DNA of 14,775 nucleotides from JBBKXP01 sp038251315 (GTDB taxonomy: Bacteria > Pseudomonadota > Alphaproteobacteria > Rhodobacterales > Rhodobacteraceae): contig JBBSBK010000095.1 of the NCBI GenBank assembly GCA_038251315.1, forward strand, positions 1-14,775, given 5' to 3'. Of this stretch, positions 5,566 to 13,943 are shown piece by piece. Position 1 is the stretch's first letter. The number at the start of each line of letters is the position of its first letter. Both the position numbers and the translations under genes were made by a program. The notes under the pieces are model-generated. The model saw only the letters and a list, made by a program, of their open reading frames with translations, made no database searches and was not told the origin of the DNA.

Positions 5566-7125
5566 ATGACCAATTCAAGAAAGAGCGCGTGGCGCGTTCT
5601 GCTCGGCACCGCCGCAATCGCGCTGACGACGACATCCGTCGCTTATGCCAAGGAATTGACGGTCGGACTGACCTCGGACGCGGTTCACTTCGACCCGCAG
5701 GCGGGCGAAGAACTGTCGTCCAACATCATGTTCTACCATGTCTATGACCCGCTGGTCCGGCGTGATGCCGATCTGAACTTTGGCCCCGGCCTTGCCGAAA
5801 GCTGGGAATTGGCCGACGATACGACGTGGGTTTTTCACCTGCGTCCCGGCGTAAAGTTCCATGACGGCAGCGACTTCAAGGCATCTGATGTGGTTTTTAC
5901 GATCAATCGCCTGAAGGCGTCGTTGATGGCGAACCTTGGTGCCAACATCACCACCGCCACCGCAATCGATGACCTGACGATCGAGATCAAGACGCCGTTT
6001 CCTTACGCCGCCCTGCCCAACGACCTTGCCGCGATCCTCATCCTGAGCGAGGCGCATGTGACCGCCGTGGGTGATACGGAACTGGATTCGAACCCGATGG
6101 GCACCGGGCCCTACAAAATGGGTGAATGGATCAAAGAGGATCACATCACTTTGGTCGCCAACCCCGACTACTATATGGGCGCGCCCAAGATCGACGAAGT
6201 GACATTTCGCCCGATCACCAACCCCGCAACCCGCACCGCTGCTCTGCTGACAGGCGAGTTGGACATCGTCCAGGACCTCGCCGTCCGCGACGTCGATAGG
6301 GTCAAGGCCGAAGAAGGCTTTGAAGTTGTGACCAAACCCAGCCTTTTGAATATCGTTCTGGCGATGGACATGCGCGAACAATCCCCGACAATCCCGCTCG
6401 ATACCAACCCGATGACCGATCACCGGGTCCGCGAGGCGATTGCGCGGGCGATCGACGTCGACACGATCTCGACGGTAATCATGAACGGGTTGTCAACTCC
6501 GTCCGAGCAATATGTTCCTTCCACGCATGTCGGTTATCTGCCCGGTGCCGACTTTCACGCCATGTATCCGTTCGACGTCGATGCGGCCGAACAACTGATG
6601 GCGGATGCGGGCTATGCCGACGGCTTTACCATGACGCTGGACACCACCAACAACCGCTATGTCAACGATGCCCAAATCGCACAGGCGCTGGCCTCGATGC
6701 TCGCCAAAATCGACATCGACCTGCAACTGAACCTGATGCCAAAGTCGAATTTCTTCGGTTACATCCGGGTTCCGTCCGATCAGTCGAGCTTTATCATGTC
6801 AGGGTGGGACGTGCCGTCGGGTGATGCCGGGTCGATGTATTCGGTGCTGTTCTACAGCCGCGACGTCAAGGAAGGTTACGGGCAGGTCAACCGGGGCAGC
6901 TATTCCAACCCGGCGCTTGATGCGCTGATCGACCAGGCCGACAGCACGGCAGATATCGACGAACGGGCGGGGTATCTGCGCGACGCGACCCAGATCCTGC
7001 TCGACGATATTCCGATGATCCCGGTCCACTACGAACAGGACATCTACGGCGCGCGCGACGGCGTGACCTTTACCCCGCGTGCCGACAAGTTCCTGTGGGT
7101 CTACGACATGGACGTGGCCGAGTAA
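5566..7125 (+). CDS. Periplasmic substrate-binding protein of a Dpp/Opp-type ABC transporter
   Basis: A 519-residue SBP family 5 (DppA/OppA-like) protein that would capture the substrate in the periplasm and deliver it to the two permeases encoded next. The N-terminus is a Sec signal peptide: basic SRKSAWR, hydrophobic VLLGTAAIAL, and a likely cleavage after AYA (residue 28). No lipobox cysteine is seen. Family hallmarks are TWVFHLRPGVKFHDG (about 87-101), GTGPYKMGEW, NPDYYMGAPKID and the C-terminal PMIPVHYEQDIYGA. The start is set by the AAGGAG at 5554, which makes the ATG at 5566 better than the one at 5560. Members of this family bind peptides, nickel chelates, opines and assorted small amides, so the ligand cannot be read from sequence. 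A strong hairpin follows the gene. Confidence 0.93.
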   Translation: MTNSRKSAWRVLLGTAAIALTTTSVAYAKELTVGLTSDAVHFDPQAGEELSSNIMFYHVYDPLVRRDADLNFGPGLAESWELADDTTWVFHLRPGVKFHDGSDFKASDVVFTINRLKASLMANLGANITTATAIDDLTIEIKTPFPYAALPNDLAAILILSEAHVTAVGDTELDSNPMGTGPYKMGEWIKEDHITLVANPDYYMGAPKIDEVTFRPITNPATRTAALLTGELDIVQDLAVRDVDRVKAEEGFEVVTKPSLLNIVLAMDMREQSPTIPLDTNPMTDHRVREAIARAIDVDTISTVIMNGLSTPSEQYVPSTHVGYLPGADFHAMYPFDVDAAEQLMADAGYADGFTMTLDTTNNRYVNDAQIAQALASMLAKIDIDLQLNLMPKSNFFGYIRVPSDQSSFIMSGWDVPSGDAGSMYSVLFYSRDVKEGYGQVNRGSYSNPALDALIDQADSTADIDERAGYLRDATQILLDDIPMIPVHYEQDIYGARDGVTFTPRADKFLWVYDMDVAE

Positions 7126-7138
7126 CCACCGCCATCAG

Positions 7139-7163
7139 CGGCGCCCGCCACCCGCGGGCGCCG
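7139..7163 (+). other. GC-rich stem-loop between binding-protein and permease genes
   Basis: CGGCGCCCGC (7139-7148) and GCGGGCGCCG (7154-7163) form a perfect 10-bp stem with the 5-nt loop CACCC. There is no T-run after it, so full termination is unlikely. Hairpins here in ABC operons commonly shield the 3' end of the binding-protein message or cause partial termination, giving more binding protein than permease. That role is inferred from position. Confidence 0.75.
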
Positions 7164-7190
7164 TATCCCCGACAGACAGGACATCCTACC

Positions 7191-8156
7191 TTGCTCGGTT
7201 ACACGATCAAACGCCTGTTGCAGATGACGCTCGTGCTGTGGGCGGTGTCGGTCATCGTCTTTCTGATGATGAGCTTTACCGGCGACCCGGTGTTCATGGT
7301 GATCCCGATCGACAGCACCCAGGCCGAGATCGACCAGGCCCGCCGCATCCTTGGCCTCGACCGGTCGATGCTGGCGCAATACTGGATATTCGTCAGCAAC
7401 ATGCTTCAGGGTGATTTCGGCCGGTCATACGTTTTCGGCCAACCCGCGATGCAACTGATCCTCGAACGTCTGCCCGCGACGATGGAAATCGTCGTACTTG
7501 CGATGCTTATCGCCGCCACCGTGGCGATCCCGCTGGGTGTTTATGCCGGTGCCAATCCGGGGCGGGCGTCAAGCCGGGCGATCATGTCAGGCTCACTTCT
7601 GGGGATCTCGCTGCCCGGGTTCTGGGTCGGCATGATGCTGATCTTCTTTTTCGCCGTGCGCTGGCATTTGCTGCCCTCGTCCGGGCGCGGCGATACGGTC
7701 GAGGTCTGGGGTCTGCGGCTGTCTTTTCTCACCGTTGATGGTTGGCGGCACCTGATCCTGCCCTCGGTCACGTTGTCGCTTGGCACGCTGGCGATCCTTT
7801 TGCGGATCACGCGGGCGGGCATGATGGAGGTCACGCGGCAGGACTACATGAAATTCGCCCGCGCCAAGGGCGTGTCACGGCGCGGCGTGCTGTATGGTCA
7901 CGGGCTGCGCAATGCGCTCATTCCCGTTGTGACTATCTTTGGCCTGCAACTTGGCGACCTTATCGCCTTTGCCACAATCACCGAAACGATCTTTGCCTGG
8001 CCCGGCCTTGGCAAACTGCTGATCGACTCGATTTATCGCGCCGACCGGCCGGTCATCGTCGTCTACCTGATGCTGGTCGCGCTGATCTTCGTGGTCATCA
8101 ACTTTATCGTCGACATCGCCTATACGCTGATCGACCCACGCATCACCGTGAAATGA
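7191..8156 (+). CDS. ABC transporter permease, DppB/OppB type
   Basis: A 321-residue inner-membrane protein with about six transmembrane helices (roughly 10-28, 97-120, 133-155, 190-208, 237-258 and 288-312). The N-terminal LGYTIKRLLQMTLVLWAVSV is the usual first segment of DppB proteins. The cytoplasmic EAA loop that contacts the ATPases is YMKFARAKGVSRRGVLYGHG, followed by LRNALIP. The frame is open from 7095 inside the preceding gene, but the homologous N-terminus begins at a TTG codon at 7191, preceded by AGGA nine bases upstream; no better ATG fits. Substrate specificity follows the binding protein. It pairs with the permease encoded 4 bp downstream. Use of TTG may hold its translation below that of the binding protein. 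Confidence 0.92.
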   Translation: MLGYTIKRLLQMTLVLWAVSVIVFLMMSFTGDPVFMVIPIDSTQAEIDQARRILGLDRSMLAQYWIFVSNMLQGDFGRSYVFGQPAMQLILERLPATMEIVVLAMLIAATVAIPLGVYAGANPGRASSRAIMSGSLLGISLPGFWVGMMLIFFFAVRWHLLPSSGRGDTVEVWGLRLSFLTVDGWRHLILPSVTLSLGTLAILLRITRAGMMEVTRQDYMKFARAKGVSRRGVLYGHGLRNALIPVVTIFGLQLGDLIAFATITETIFAWPGLGKLLIDSIYRADRPVIVVYLMLVALIFVVINFIVDIAYTLIDPRITVK

Positions 8157-8160
8157 CAAG

Positions 8161-9033
8161 ATGAGCGCATTCTGGGCATCCGAATTTTTCTACAACTGGC
8201 GCCACAACGCATCGGCAGTGGCCGGCAGCGTGATCCTTGTGATCTTTGCTGCGATCGTCCTTGCTGGGCCGCTGCTGGTGGCGCAAAACCCCTATGACAT
8301 CGGTTCGTTGAACCTGCTCGACAGCTACAAGCCGCCGATGTGGGTGGTTGGCGGCGATCCTACGTTTCCGCTGGGCACCGACGGGCAGGGGCGCGATGTT
8401 CTGGCCTCGATCTTTTACGGCACGCGGGTGTCGGTGCTGATTGGGGTGTCGGCAATGGCATTATCGTGCATCATCGGCACCAGTCTGGGTCTGCTGGCAG
8501 GGTTTTACGGCGGGCGGCTGGACAGCGTCATCATGCGGATCGCTGACGTTCAGCTGTCTTTTCCTTCGATGCTGATTGCGCTGTTTCTCATGTCGGCTTT
8601 CGGCACCGGCATCGACAAGGTGCTGATCGCGCTGACGGCGGTCGGCTGGGTGGTCTATGCCCGAACTGTGCGTGGTTCGACGCTAAGCGAGGTCAACAAG
8701 GAATACGTTCAGGCCGCCCGTGTGGCGGGTCTGCGCGATGCCAAGATCATTCGCCGCCATATCCTGCCCAACGTGATGACCCCGGTCATCGTGGTCTCGA
8801 CCGTGCAGGTGGGCACCTTTATCCTGATCGAGGCGTCGCTGTCGTTTCTTGGCGTCGGTGTGCCGATCACCAAACCGTCGCTAGGGCTGTTGATCAAGAA
8901 CGGCTTTGACGTGCTTTTTTCCGGCCTGTGGTGGACGAGCGTGTTTCCCGGCCTTTTCATCATGGCTCTTGTTTTCGGAATCAACCTTTTCGGCGACTTC
9001 CTGCGCGACGAACTGAATCCGAGGCTGAAATGA
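8161..9033 (+). CDS. ABC transporter permease, DppC/OppC type
   Basis: A 290-residue integral membrane protein and the second half of the heterodimeric translocation channel. It begins with a hydrophobic helix (about 18-41) after a short polar N-terminus. The DppC hallmark LGTDGQGRDVLAS lies at 71-83, further membrane segments are at about 90-115, 130-150, 205-225 and 255-278, and the EAA coupling loop is YVQAARVAGLRDAKIIRRHI (182-201) followed by LPNVM. The ATG lies 4 bp after the stop of the previous permease, and its own stop overlaps the next start in an ATGA. The family is clear; the ligand is unknown. Confidence 0.93.
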   Translation: MSAFWASEFFYNWRHNASAVAGSVILVIFAAIVLAGPLLVAQNPYDIGSLNLLDSYKPPMWVVGGDPTFPLGTDGQGRDVLASIFYGTRVSVLIGVSAMALSCIIGTSLGLLAGFYGGRLDSVIMRIADVQLSFPSMLIALFLMSAFGTGIDKVLIALTAVGWVVYARTVRGSTLSEVNKEYVQAARVAGLRDAKIIRRHILPNVMTPVIVVSTVQVGTFILIEASLSFLGVGVPITKPSLGLLIKNGFDVLFSGLWWTSVFPGLFIMALVFGINLFGDFLRDELNPRLK

Positions 9034-10016
9034 CCGGAACGCCCCTGCTCTCGGTGCGCGATCTGCGCACGTATTTCCATACCTTTTCCGGGGTCGTAAA
9101 GGCCGTCAACGGAGTGAGTTTTGACATCGGCGCTGGCGAGGTGATGGGGCTTGTGGGCGAAAGCGGTGGCGGCAAATCGGTGGTCGGCTTTTCGATCCTG
9201 GGTCTTATCGACCCACCGGGGCGAATCGAGGGCGGCGCGATATTGCTGGATGGTATCGACCTTGTCGGCGCGACCGAGGACCGTCTGCGCGATGTGCGCG
9301 GCTGCGATATTTCGATGGTGTTCCAGGATCCGATGACCTCGCTCAACCCGCTGCATACCGTCGGGCGACAGATGGATGAAATGCTGCGGCTTCACACTGA
9401 TCTTGATGCGCACGCCCGAAAGCGCGCCTGTATCCACATGCTGGAAAGTGTCGGCATCTCACGTGCCGCAGAACGGCTCGGTGCATATCCACATCAGTTT
9501 TCCGGCGGAATGCGGCAGCGTGTCGTCATTGCCATCGCCCTGCTGGCCGGTCCACGCCTCATCATCGCGGACGAGCCGACGACCGCGCTCGACGTGACGA
9601 TCCAAAGCCAGATACTGAAACTGATGCGCCGCCAGATCGCCGAGCGGGGTGCGTCGATGATCCTGATCACCCATGATCTTGCCGTGGTGTCGGAAATGGC
9701 CGACCACATCACCGTGCTGTACTGCGGCAAGGTGGTAGAGCGGGGGTTGACCCGCGACGTGATCCGGCGCCCGGCACATCCCTACACGCGTGGGCTGATC
9801 GACAGCATTCCCAATCCGCATGACCGCCAGAAGCGGCTTCGTCAGATTCCCGGTTCGGTTCCCGATATCCGCAACCTACCCACGGGCTGCAATTTCCACG
9901 AACGCTGCCCGCGCGCACAAACGATCTGCGCGACTGCCGAACCTGAATTGGCGCCGCAACGCGACGGTCTGCATGCCGCCTGCCACTTTCCGTTGATGGA
10001 AGGAGAACCGGCATGA
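9030..10016 (+). CDS. ABC transporter ATP-binding protein, DppD/OppD type
   Basis: A 328-residue cytoplasmic ATPase powering the importer. The nucleotide-binding motifs are complete: Walker A GESGGGKS (43-50; a Gly replaces the more usual Ser or Cys at the variable position), Q-loop VFQD (Q99), signature FSGGMRQR, Walker B LIIADEP with E182, and the switch histidine in ITHD (H215). The C-terminal oligopeptide-transporter extension has the four-cysteine pattern C287, C293, C300 and C318, known in Dpp/Opp ATPases as an iron-sulfur site. The start chosen is the ATG at 9030, which overlaps the permease stop; the frame is open further upstream, but that part is in another gene. It should form a heterodimer with the next gene's product. 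Confidence 0.94.
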   Translation: MTGTPLLSVRDLRTYFHTFSGVVKAVNGVSFDIGAGEVMGLVGESGGGKSVVGFSILGLIDPPGRIEGGAILLDGIDLVGATEDRLRDVRGCDISMVFQDPMTSLNPLHTVGRQMDEMLRLHTDLDAHARKRACIHMLESVGISRAAERLGAYPHQFSGGMRQRVVIAIALLAGPRLIIADEPTTALDVTIQSQILKLMRRQIAERGASMILITHDLAVVSEMADHITVLYCGKVVERGLTRDVIRRPAHPYTRGLIDSIPNPHDRQKRLRQIPGSVPDIRNLPTGCNFHERCPRAQTICATAEPELAPQRDGLHAACHFPLMEGEPA

Positions 10017-11035
10017 CCGCGATGCTGGAGGTCCGCGATCTGGAGCAGAAATTCCCGATCGGTGGCGGGATCATCGACCGGCTGCGCTTTGACAAGGGCA
10101 GGCTCAGGATCGAAAACAAGGTCGTCCATGCAGTGAACGGCGTCAGCTTTTCCATCGCCAAGGGCGAAGTGATGGCGCTGGTTGGCGAAAGTGGCTGCGG
10201 CAAGTCGACCGTGGCCAAGACCATCGCCCGCATCTACAAGCCCACCAGCGGGGAAATACGTGTCGACGGACAGGACATCGCGGCACTTGCCCCGCGCGAA
10301 ATGTTGCCGGTGCGCGCGAAGATGCAGATGATCTTTCAGGACCCATTTGCCAGCCTCAACCCGCGCCAAAAGGTCCGCGATATTGTCGCCGAACCGTTGC
10401 TGGAACAAACGATGGGACGCGCGGCCAAGTCCGAGGTGGCAGATCTTACGCTGGCGTTGCTGGCCCGTGTCGGGTTGAACGCCGAACACGCGGGTCGCTA
10501 TCCACACCAGTTTTCAGGAGGTCAGCGACAGCGGATCGGAATCGCCCGCGCTTTGTCCGTCAACCCCGGTCTGATCATTGCGGATGAACCGGTCTCGGCG
10601 CTGGATGTCTCGATTCAGGCGCAGATCCTCAACTTGATGATGGACCTGAAAGACGAGTTCGGGCTGGCCTACTTGTTCATCAGCCACGACCTGTCGGTGG
10701 TGCATCACATCGCCGACCGCGTCGGGGTGATGTATCTGGGCTTTATGGTCGAAAATGCACCGCGCGACACGCTGTTCGCGGCACCCCGCCACCCCTATAC
10801 CCGCGCGCTGCTATCCGCCGCGCCGTCGATCGAGGACAAGCGCGGCGTCGCGGAGATCGAGTTGACCGGCGAGGTGCCAAGCGCGCTCAGCTTGCCATCG
10901 GGCTGTTGTTTCCGGACCCGCTGCCCCTTTGCATGGGGTCGCTGCGCCACCGAACGCCCGGCCTTGCAGTCCGTGGGCGATCATCACACCGTCGCATGTC
11001 ACCTGATCGACGAACCGCAAAGGGATCGCACATGA
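10013..11035 (+). CDS. ABC transporter ATP-binding protein, DppF/OppF type
   Basis: A 340-residue partner ATPase. Before the Walker A is the insertion typical of DppF proteins (FPIGGGIIDRL, then a basic stretch). The motifs are Walker A GESGCGKS (58-65), Q-loop IFQDPFASLNP (Q109), signature FSGGQRQRIGIARA, Walker B LIIADEPVSALD with E192, and switch H225 (ISHD). The C-terminal extension carries cysteines C298/C299, C304, C311 and C329, a candidate Fe-S ligand set. Start and stop overlap both neighbours in ATGA, so translation is probably coupled from the first ATPase through to the second binding protein. With it the transporter has every standard part: binding protein, two permeases and two ATPases. 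Confidence 0.94.
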   Translation: MTAMLEVRDLEQKFPIGGGIIDRLRFDKGRLRIENKVVHAVNGVSFSIAKGEVMALVGESGCGKSTVAKTIARIYKPTSGEIRVDGQDIAALAPREMLPVRAKMQMIFQDPFASLNPRQKVRDIVAEPLLEQTMGRAAKSEVADLTLALLARVGLNAEHAGRYPHQFSGGQRQRIGIARALSVNPGLIIADEPVSALDVSIQAQILNLMMDLKDEFGLAYLFISHDLSVVHHIADRVGVMYLGFMVENAPRDTLFAAPRHPYTRALLSAAPSIEDKRGVAEIELTGEVPSALSLPSGCCFRTRCPFAWGRCATERPALQSVGDHHTVACHLIDEPQRDRT

Positions 11036-12486
11036 CCCAACCTGTCATCATCGCCCAGGCCCGGCTGACCCTCAGCGAACCGCACGACTGCTCTGACAGC
11101 AATGATCTGCTGACGATTTTTCACGCCGTGTTCGACACGCTGATCCGCCGCGTCGGTCAGGGTTTCGTGCCGCATCTGGCCGCGCGGTGGGATGTGACAG
11201 CCGATGCGCGGACGTGGACGTTTTACCTGCGCGACGGTGTGCAATTCCACGACGGCTCGCCCTGCGACGCCGACGCGGTGCGTCAGTCGCTGGTGCGGAT
11301 GGCCCGCGCGGACAAGGGTTATACGCTAGGATCACCTGCGGTCTGGCGGCAGTATCTGGGCGGGGCAGAGATTAACGTGCCGGACGCTCGGACTGTCATG
11401 GTTCGGCTGGCAGAACCGATGGCCGATCTGCTCGACGTGCTGGAACAGGCGTTCATCATCGCACCGTCGTCTTTCCCGGCCCACGATGCAGGGCAGCATG
11501 ACCGACCTGTCGGCTCCGGTCCGTACGGCATCGTTTCAGTCAGCGCGGACGAAATCCACGCCAGTCGGGTCGTGGTCCATTTTGCCGGAACGCCCGAAAA
11601 CGCCAATCTGATCTGGCGGCGCGAACCTGATCCGGCAAGGCGATTGGCGCTGTTGATGGGGGGGCATGTGCAGATTGCCAATGCGCTTGATTTCCATGCG
11701 TCGGAATGTCTCGACGGCACCACCGCCAGCCGCCACGCATACCTGTCACCAGTGGCGATCATCTACCTGCTGAACGCCGCACATGGGCCCCTGTCAGACG
11801 CGCGGGTCCGGCGTGCCCTGTCACTTGCTGTGGACCGACCAGCCTTGATCGAAGATGTCGTTCAGGGCGCAGCGCAGCCGTTAACGGGCTTTGTCAGTCC
11901 GGCGCACTATAGCGCGGGCGACAGCGCGGGAGCCGAACGCAATCTGGATGCCGCCCGCGCGCTGCTGGCCGAAGCAGGCTACGGCGATGGTTTGACGCTT
12001 GCGGTCGATTGTCCGACCCGCCTGCCGGACGAGGCGGAACGATTGACCGCCTGCCTTGGGGCACAGTTGACCCAGATCGGCGTCCGACTCGACGTGTATC
12101 TGCATCAGGACCGCGAGGCCTATGCCCATATGGTGCGCCGCAAGGAAATTCGCGATCTCTGCGTCTTTGATTCCAGCCCGATGAGCACCTTCCGGGTTCT
12201 GGTCGAAAAGATTGACGCCCGCATCAAGGGTGCGTGGTGGCAGGGCTATCACAATCCGGCAGTTGAGGCACTTATCGACACGGCGCGGGTAACCACCGAT
12301 CGCAGCGCACGCGCGGCAATCCTCGCCGACGCTTATGCCGAATTGCAGCGCGATCCTCCATGGCTGACGCTTTACAATCCGATCAGGGTGATCGGTCTGG
12401 CCGGATCGCATCCCGATTTTATCATGCCCACCGATGGCGTGATCGACGTGGCGCGGCTGCCAAAGATCGGCGGCTCGCATGGCTGA
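11032..12486 (+). CDS. Second SBP family 5 protein, lacking a signal peptide
   Basis: A 484-residue protein with the SBP family 5 fold: TWTFYLRDGVQFHDGS (61-76), VGSGPYGIVSV, DARVRRALSLAVDRPALIED and a C-terminal PPWLTLYNPI. Unlike the first binding protein it starts directly at the domain (MTQPVIIAQARLTLSE) with no basic-hydrophobic leader, and extending the frame upstream of 11032 gives only an Arg-rich stretch that overlaps the ATPase gene. The usual ligand-side motif NPDYWxG is absent; the region after GSGPYG is divergent. The ATGA overlap with the ATPase makes 11032 the start. It may act in the cytoplasm as a sensor, chaperone or substrate-delivery protein for the following enzyme, or be an incompletely understood paralogue. 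No helix-turn-helix is attached, so it is not an SgrR-like regulator. Confidence 0.87.
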   Translation: MTQPVIIAQARLTLSEPHDCSDSNDLLTIFHAVFDTLIRRVGQGFVPHLAARWDVTADARTWTFYLRDGVQFHDGSPCDADAVRQSLVRMARADKGYTLGSPAVWRQYLGGAEINVPDARTVMVRLAEPMADLLDVLEQAFIIAPSSFPAHDAGQHDRPVGSGPYGIVSVSADEIHASRVVVHFAGTPENANLIWRREPDPARRLALLMGGHVQIANALDFHASECLDGTTASRHAYLSPVAIIYLLNAAHGPLSDARVRRALSLAVDRPALIEDVVQGAAQPLTGFVSPAHYSAGDSAGAERNLDAARALLAEAGYGDGLTLAVDCPTRLPDEAERLTACLGAQLTQIGVRLDVYLHQDREAYAHMVRRKEIRDLCVFDSSPMSTFRVLVEKIDARIKGAWWQGYHNPAVEALIDTARVTTDRSARAAILADAYAELQRDPPWLTLYNPIRVIGLAGSHPDFIMPTDGVIDVARLPKIGGSHG

Positions 12487-13933
12487 CATGATCATCACTG
12501 GCGGCATTGTGGTCACGATGGACCCCGCCCGCAGGGTGATTGACGACGGGGCCGTGGCCGTGACAGCGGGCCGCATCGTCGCGGTCGGCACTTCGGCCGA
12601 GATCGCTGCGGCACACACCGCGCCGCAGGTCATCGACGCTGCCGGCAAGCTGGTGATGCCCGGACTGATCGACGTGCATGCCCATGCCGGACACGGCCTG
12701 ATCAAGACGATGGGAATGGAGCAGCACGACGATTGGGAGGCGATCTGCGGCGAAGTTTATACCACCGGATCGACGCCGGAGTTCTGGTATGCCGAGGCAC
12801 GGTTGGCAGCGCTGGAGCGGCTGCGCTTTGGCGTGACCTGCGGCGTGTCGCTTTTGGGTGGCGGCGACACCATCATGCGCACGGACGATCCGGTCTATGC
12901 CGACGCGCATTGCACCGGCGTGACCGAGGTCGGCACCCGGTCGGTCGTCGCCATCGGCCCGACCCGCCCGCCGCATCCGCGCACATATGCAAGTTGGCAG
13001 GACGGAAATAAGACCGAATATCCGGTCAGCTTTGAGAGGCAATTCAAGACCTGCAGCGATGTCCTGTCACGCTGGCACGGCACGCAAGACGGGCGTTTGA
13101 ATATCGCGCTGCTGTATCCGGTTCTGCGCGATGAACATGAGGCAGCGATGTCCGACGCGGACTATGCCGAGGCGGTCCGTCAGGTGCAGGCGGTCCGCGC
13201 CCTGTCGCGCGAAGCGGGGGTCGTGTTCACGCAGGACGGCCACTGGAAAGGGTCGGTGACGCGGGCCGAAAAGCTTGGGCTGCTTGGCCCGGACGCGCTT
13301 TTGTCGCACGCCATAGACTTAAGCGACGAGGAAATTGCCATTTGCGCCGACACCCAAACCCGGATCGCGCACAACCCCTCTGCCATCGCCTCGATCATGG
13401 GGCGCTGCCCCGCGATCGAACTGCTCGAGGCAGGCGTAATCGTGGCCATCGGGTCGGACGCGACGGCCCCGGACCGGTCCGCCGATATGTTCCGCCACAT
13501 GCAGCAGGCCATGCACTACCATCGCCGCCATTTTCGCGACGCAGGCGTGTTGCCGCCCGGCAAAGCATTGGAAATGGTGACGATTGATGCAGCCAAAGCG
13601 TTGGGGATGGATGCAGATATCGGATCACTGGAAGTCGGCAAACGCGCTGATATCGTTCTGGTCGACATGGCCCGCCCGCATCTCTACCCGCCCAACATGC
13701 CTGTGTTCCGCGCGATCTATTTTGCCAATGGCAATGATGTTGATACGGTGATCGTCGGGGGTGAGGTAATGCTTGATCGCGGGCGGCCGACCCGCATCAC
13801 CGAAACGGAGGTGCTGCGCGACGCTGCGCGCGAGGCCGATTTAATGATCGACCGGATCGGCGCGCGCGACATGCTGGGACTGCCCGATGGCTTTTGGGGT
13901 GCTGCCCGTTATCCTGCCCCGCAGACCCGCTGA
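12479..13933 (+). CDS. Amidohydrolase, SsnA/TrzN/guanine-deaminase-like
   Basis: A 484-residue metal-dependent hydrolase or deaminase of the amidohydrolase superfamily, acting in the cytoplasm. Its start lies 8 bp inside the preceding gene. The N-terminal beta-sandwich begins MADMIITGGIVVTMDPARRV. Barrel motifs are PGLIDVHAHAGH (H67, H69), SHAIDLSDEEI (H277), AHNPSA (H298) and AIGSDATAP (D327); the C-terminus has GSLEVGKRADIVLVDM. The strand-five motif is TQDGHWKGS (251-259) rather than the usual HxHxxE of chlorohydrolases and guanine deaminases, and GTDG.ASN is replaced by GSDATAPDR, so its substrate differs from the characterised members. In context it should deaminate or hydrolyse a ring or amidine C-N bond in the imported compound or in the hydantoinase product. 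Confidence 0.88.
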   Translation: MADMIITGGIVVTMDPARRVIDDGAVAVTAGRIVAVGTSAEIAAAHTAPQVIDAAGKLVMPGLIDVHAHAGHGLIKTMGMEQHDDWEAICGEVYTTGSTPEFWYAEARLAALERLRFGVTCGVSLLGGGDTIMRTDDPVYADAHCTGVTEVGTRSVVAIGPTRPPHPRTYASWQDGNKTEYPVSFERQFKTCSDVLSRWHGTQDGRLNIALLYPVLRDEHEAAMSDADYAEAVRQVQAVRALSREAGVVFTQDGHWKGSVTRAEKLGLLGPDALLSHAIDLSDEEIAICADTQTRIAHNPSAIASIMGRCPAIELLEAGVIVAIGSDATAPDRSADMFRHMQQAMHYHRRHFRDAGVLPPGKALEMVTIDAAKALGMDADIGSLEVGKRADIVLVDMARPHLYPPNMPVFRAIYFANGNDVDTVIVGGEVMLDRGRPTRITETEVLRDAAREADLMIDRIGARDMLGLPDGFWGAARYPAPQTR

Positions 13934-13943
13934 AAGGACAGCC

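Noticed and set aside
8709..9437. Minus-strand 242-aa reading frame across the permease/ATPase junction
   Set aside because: It is antisense to two well-supported genes, low in hydrophobic structure, and has no recognisable motif.
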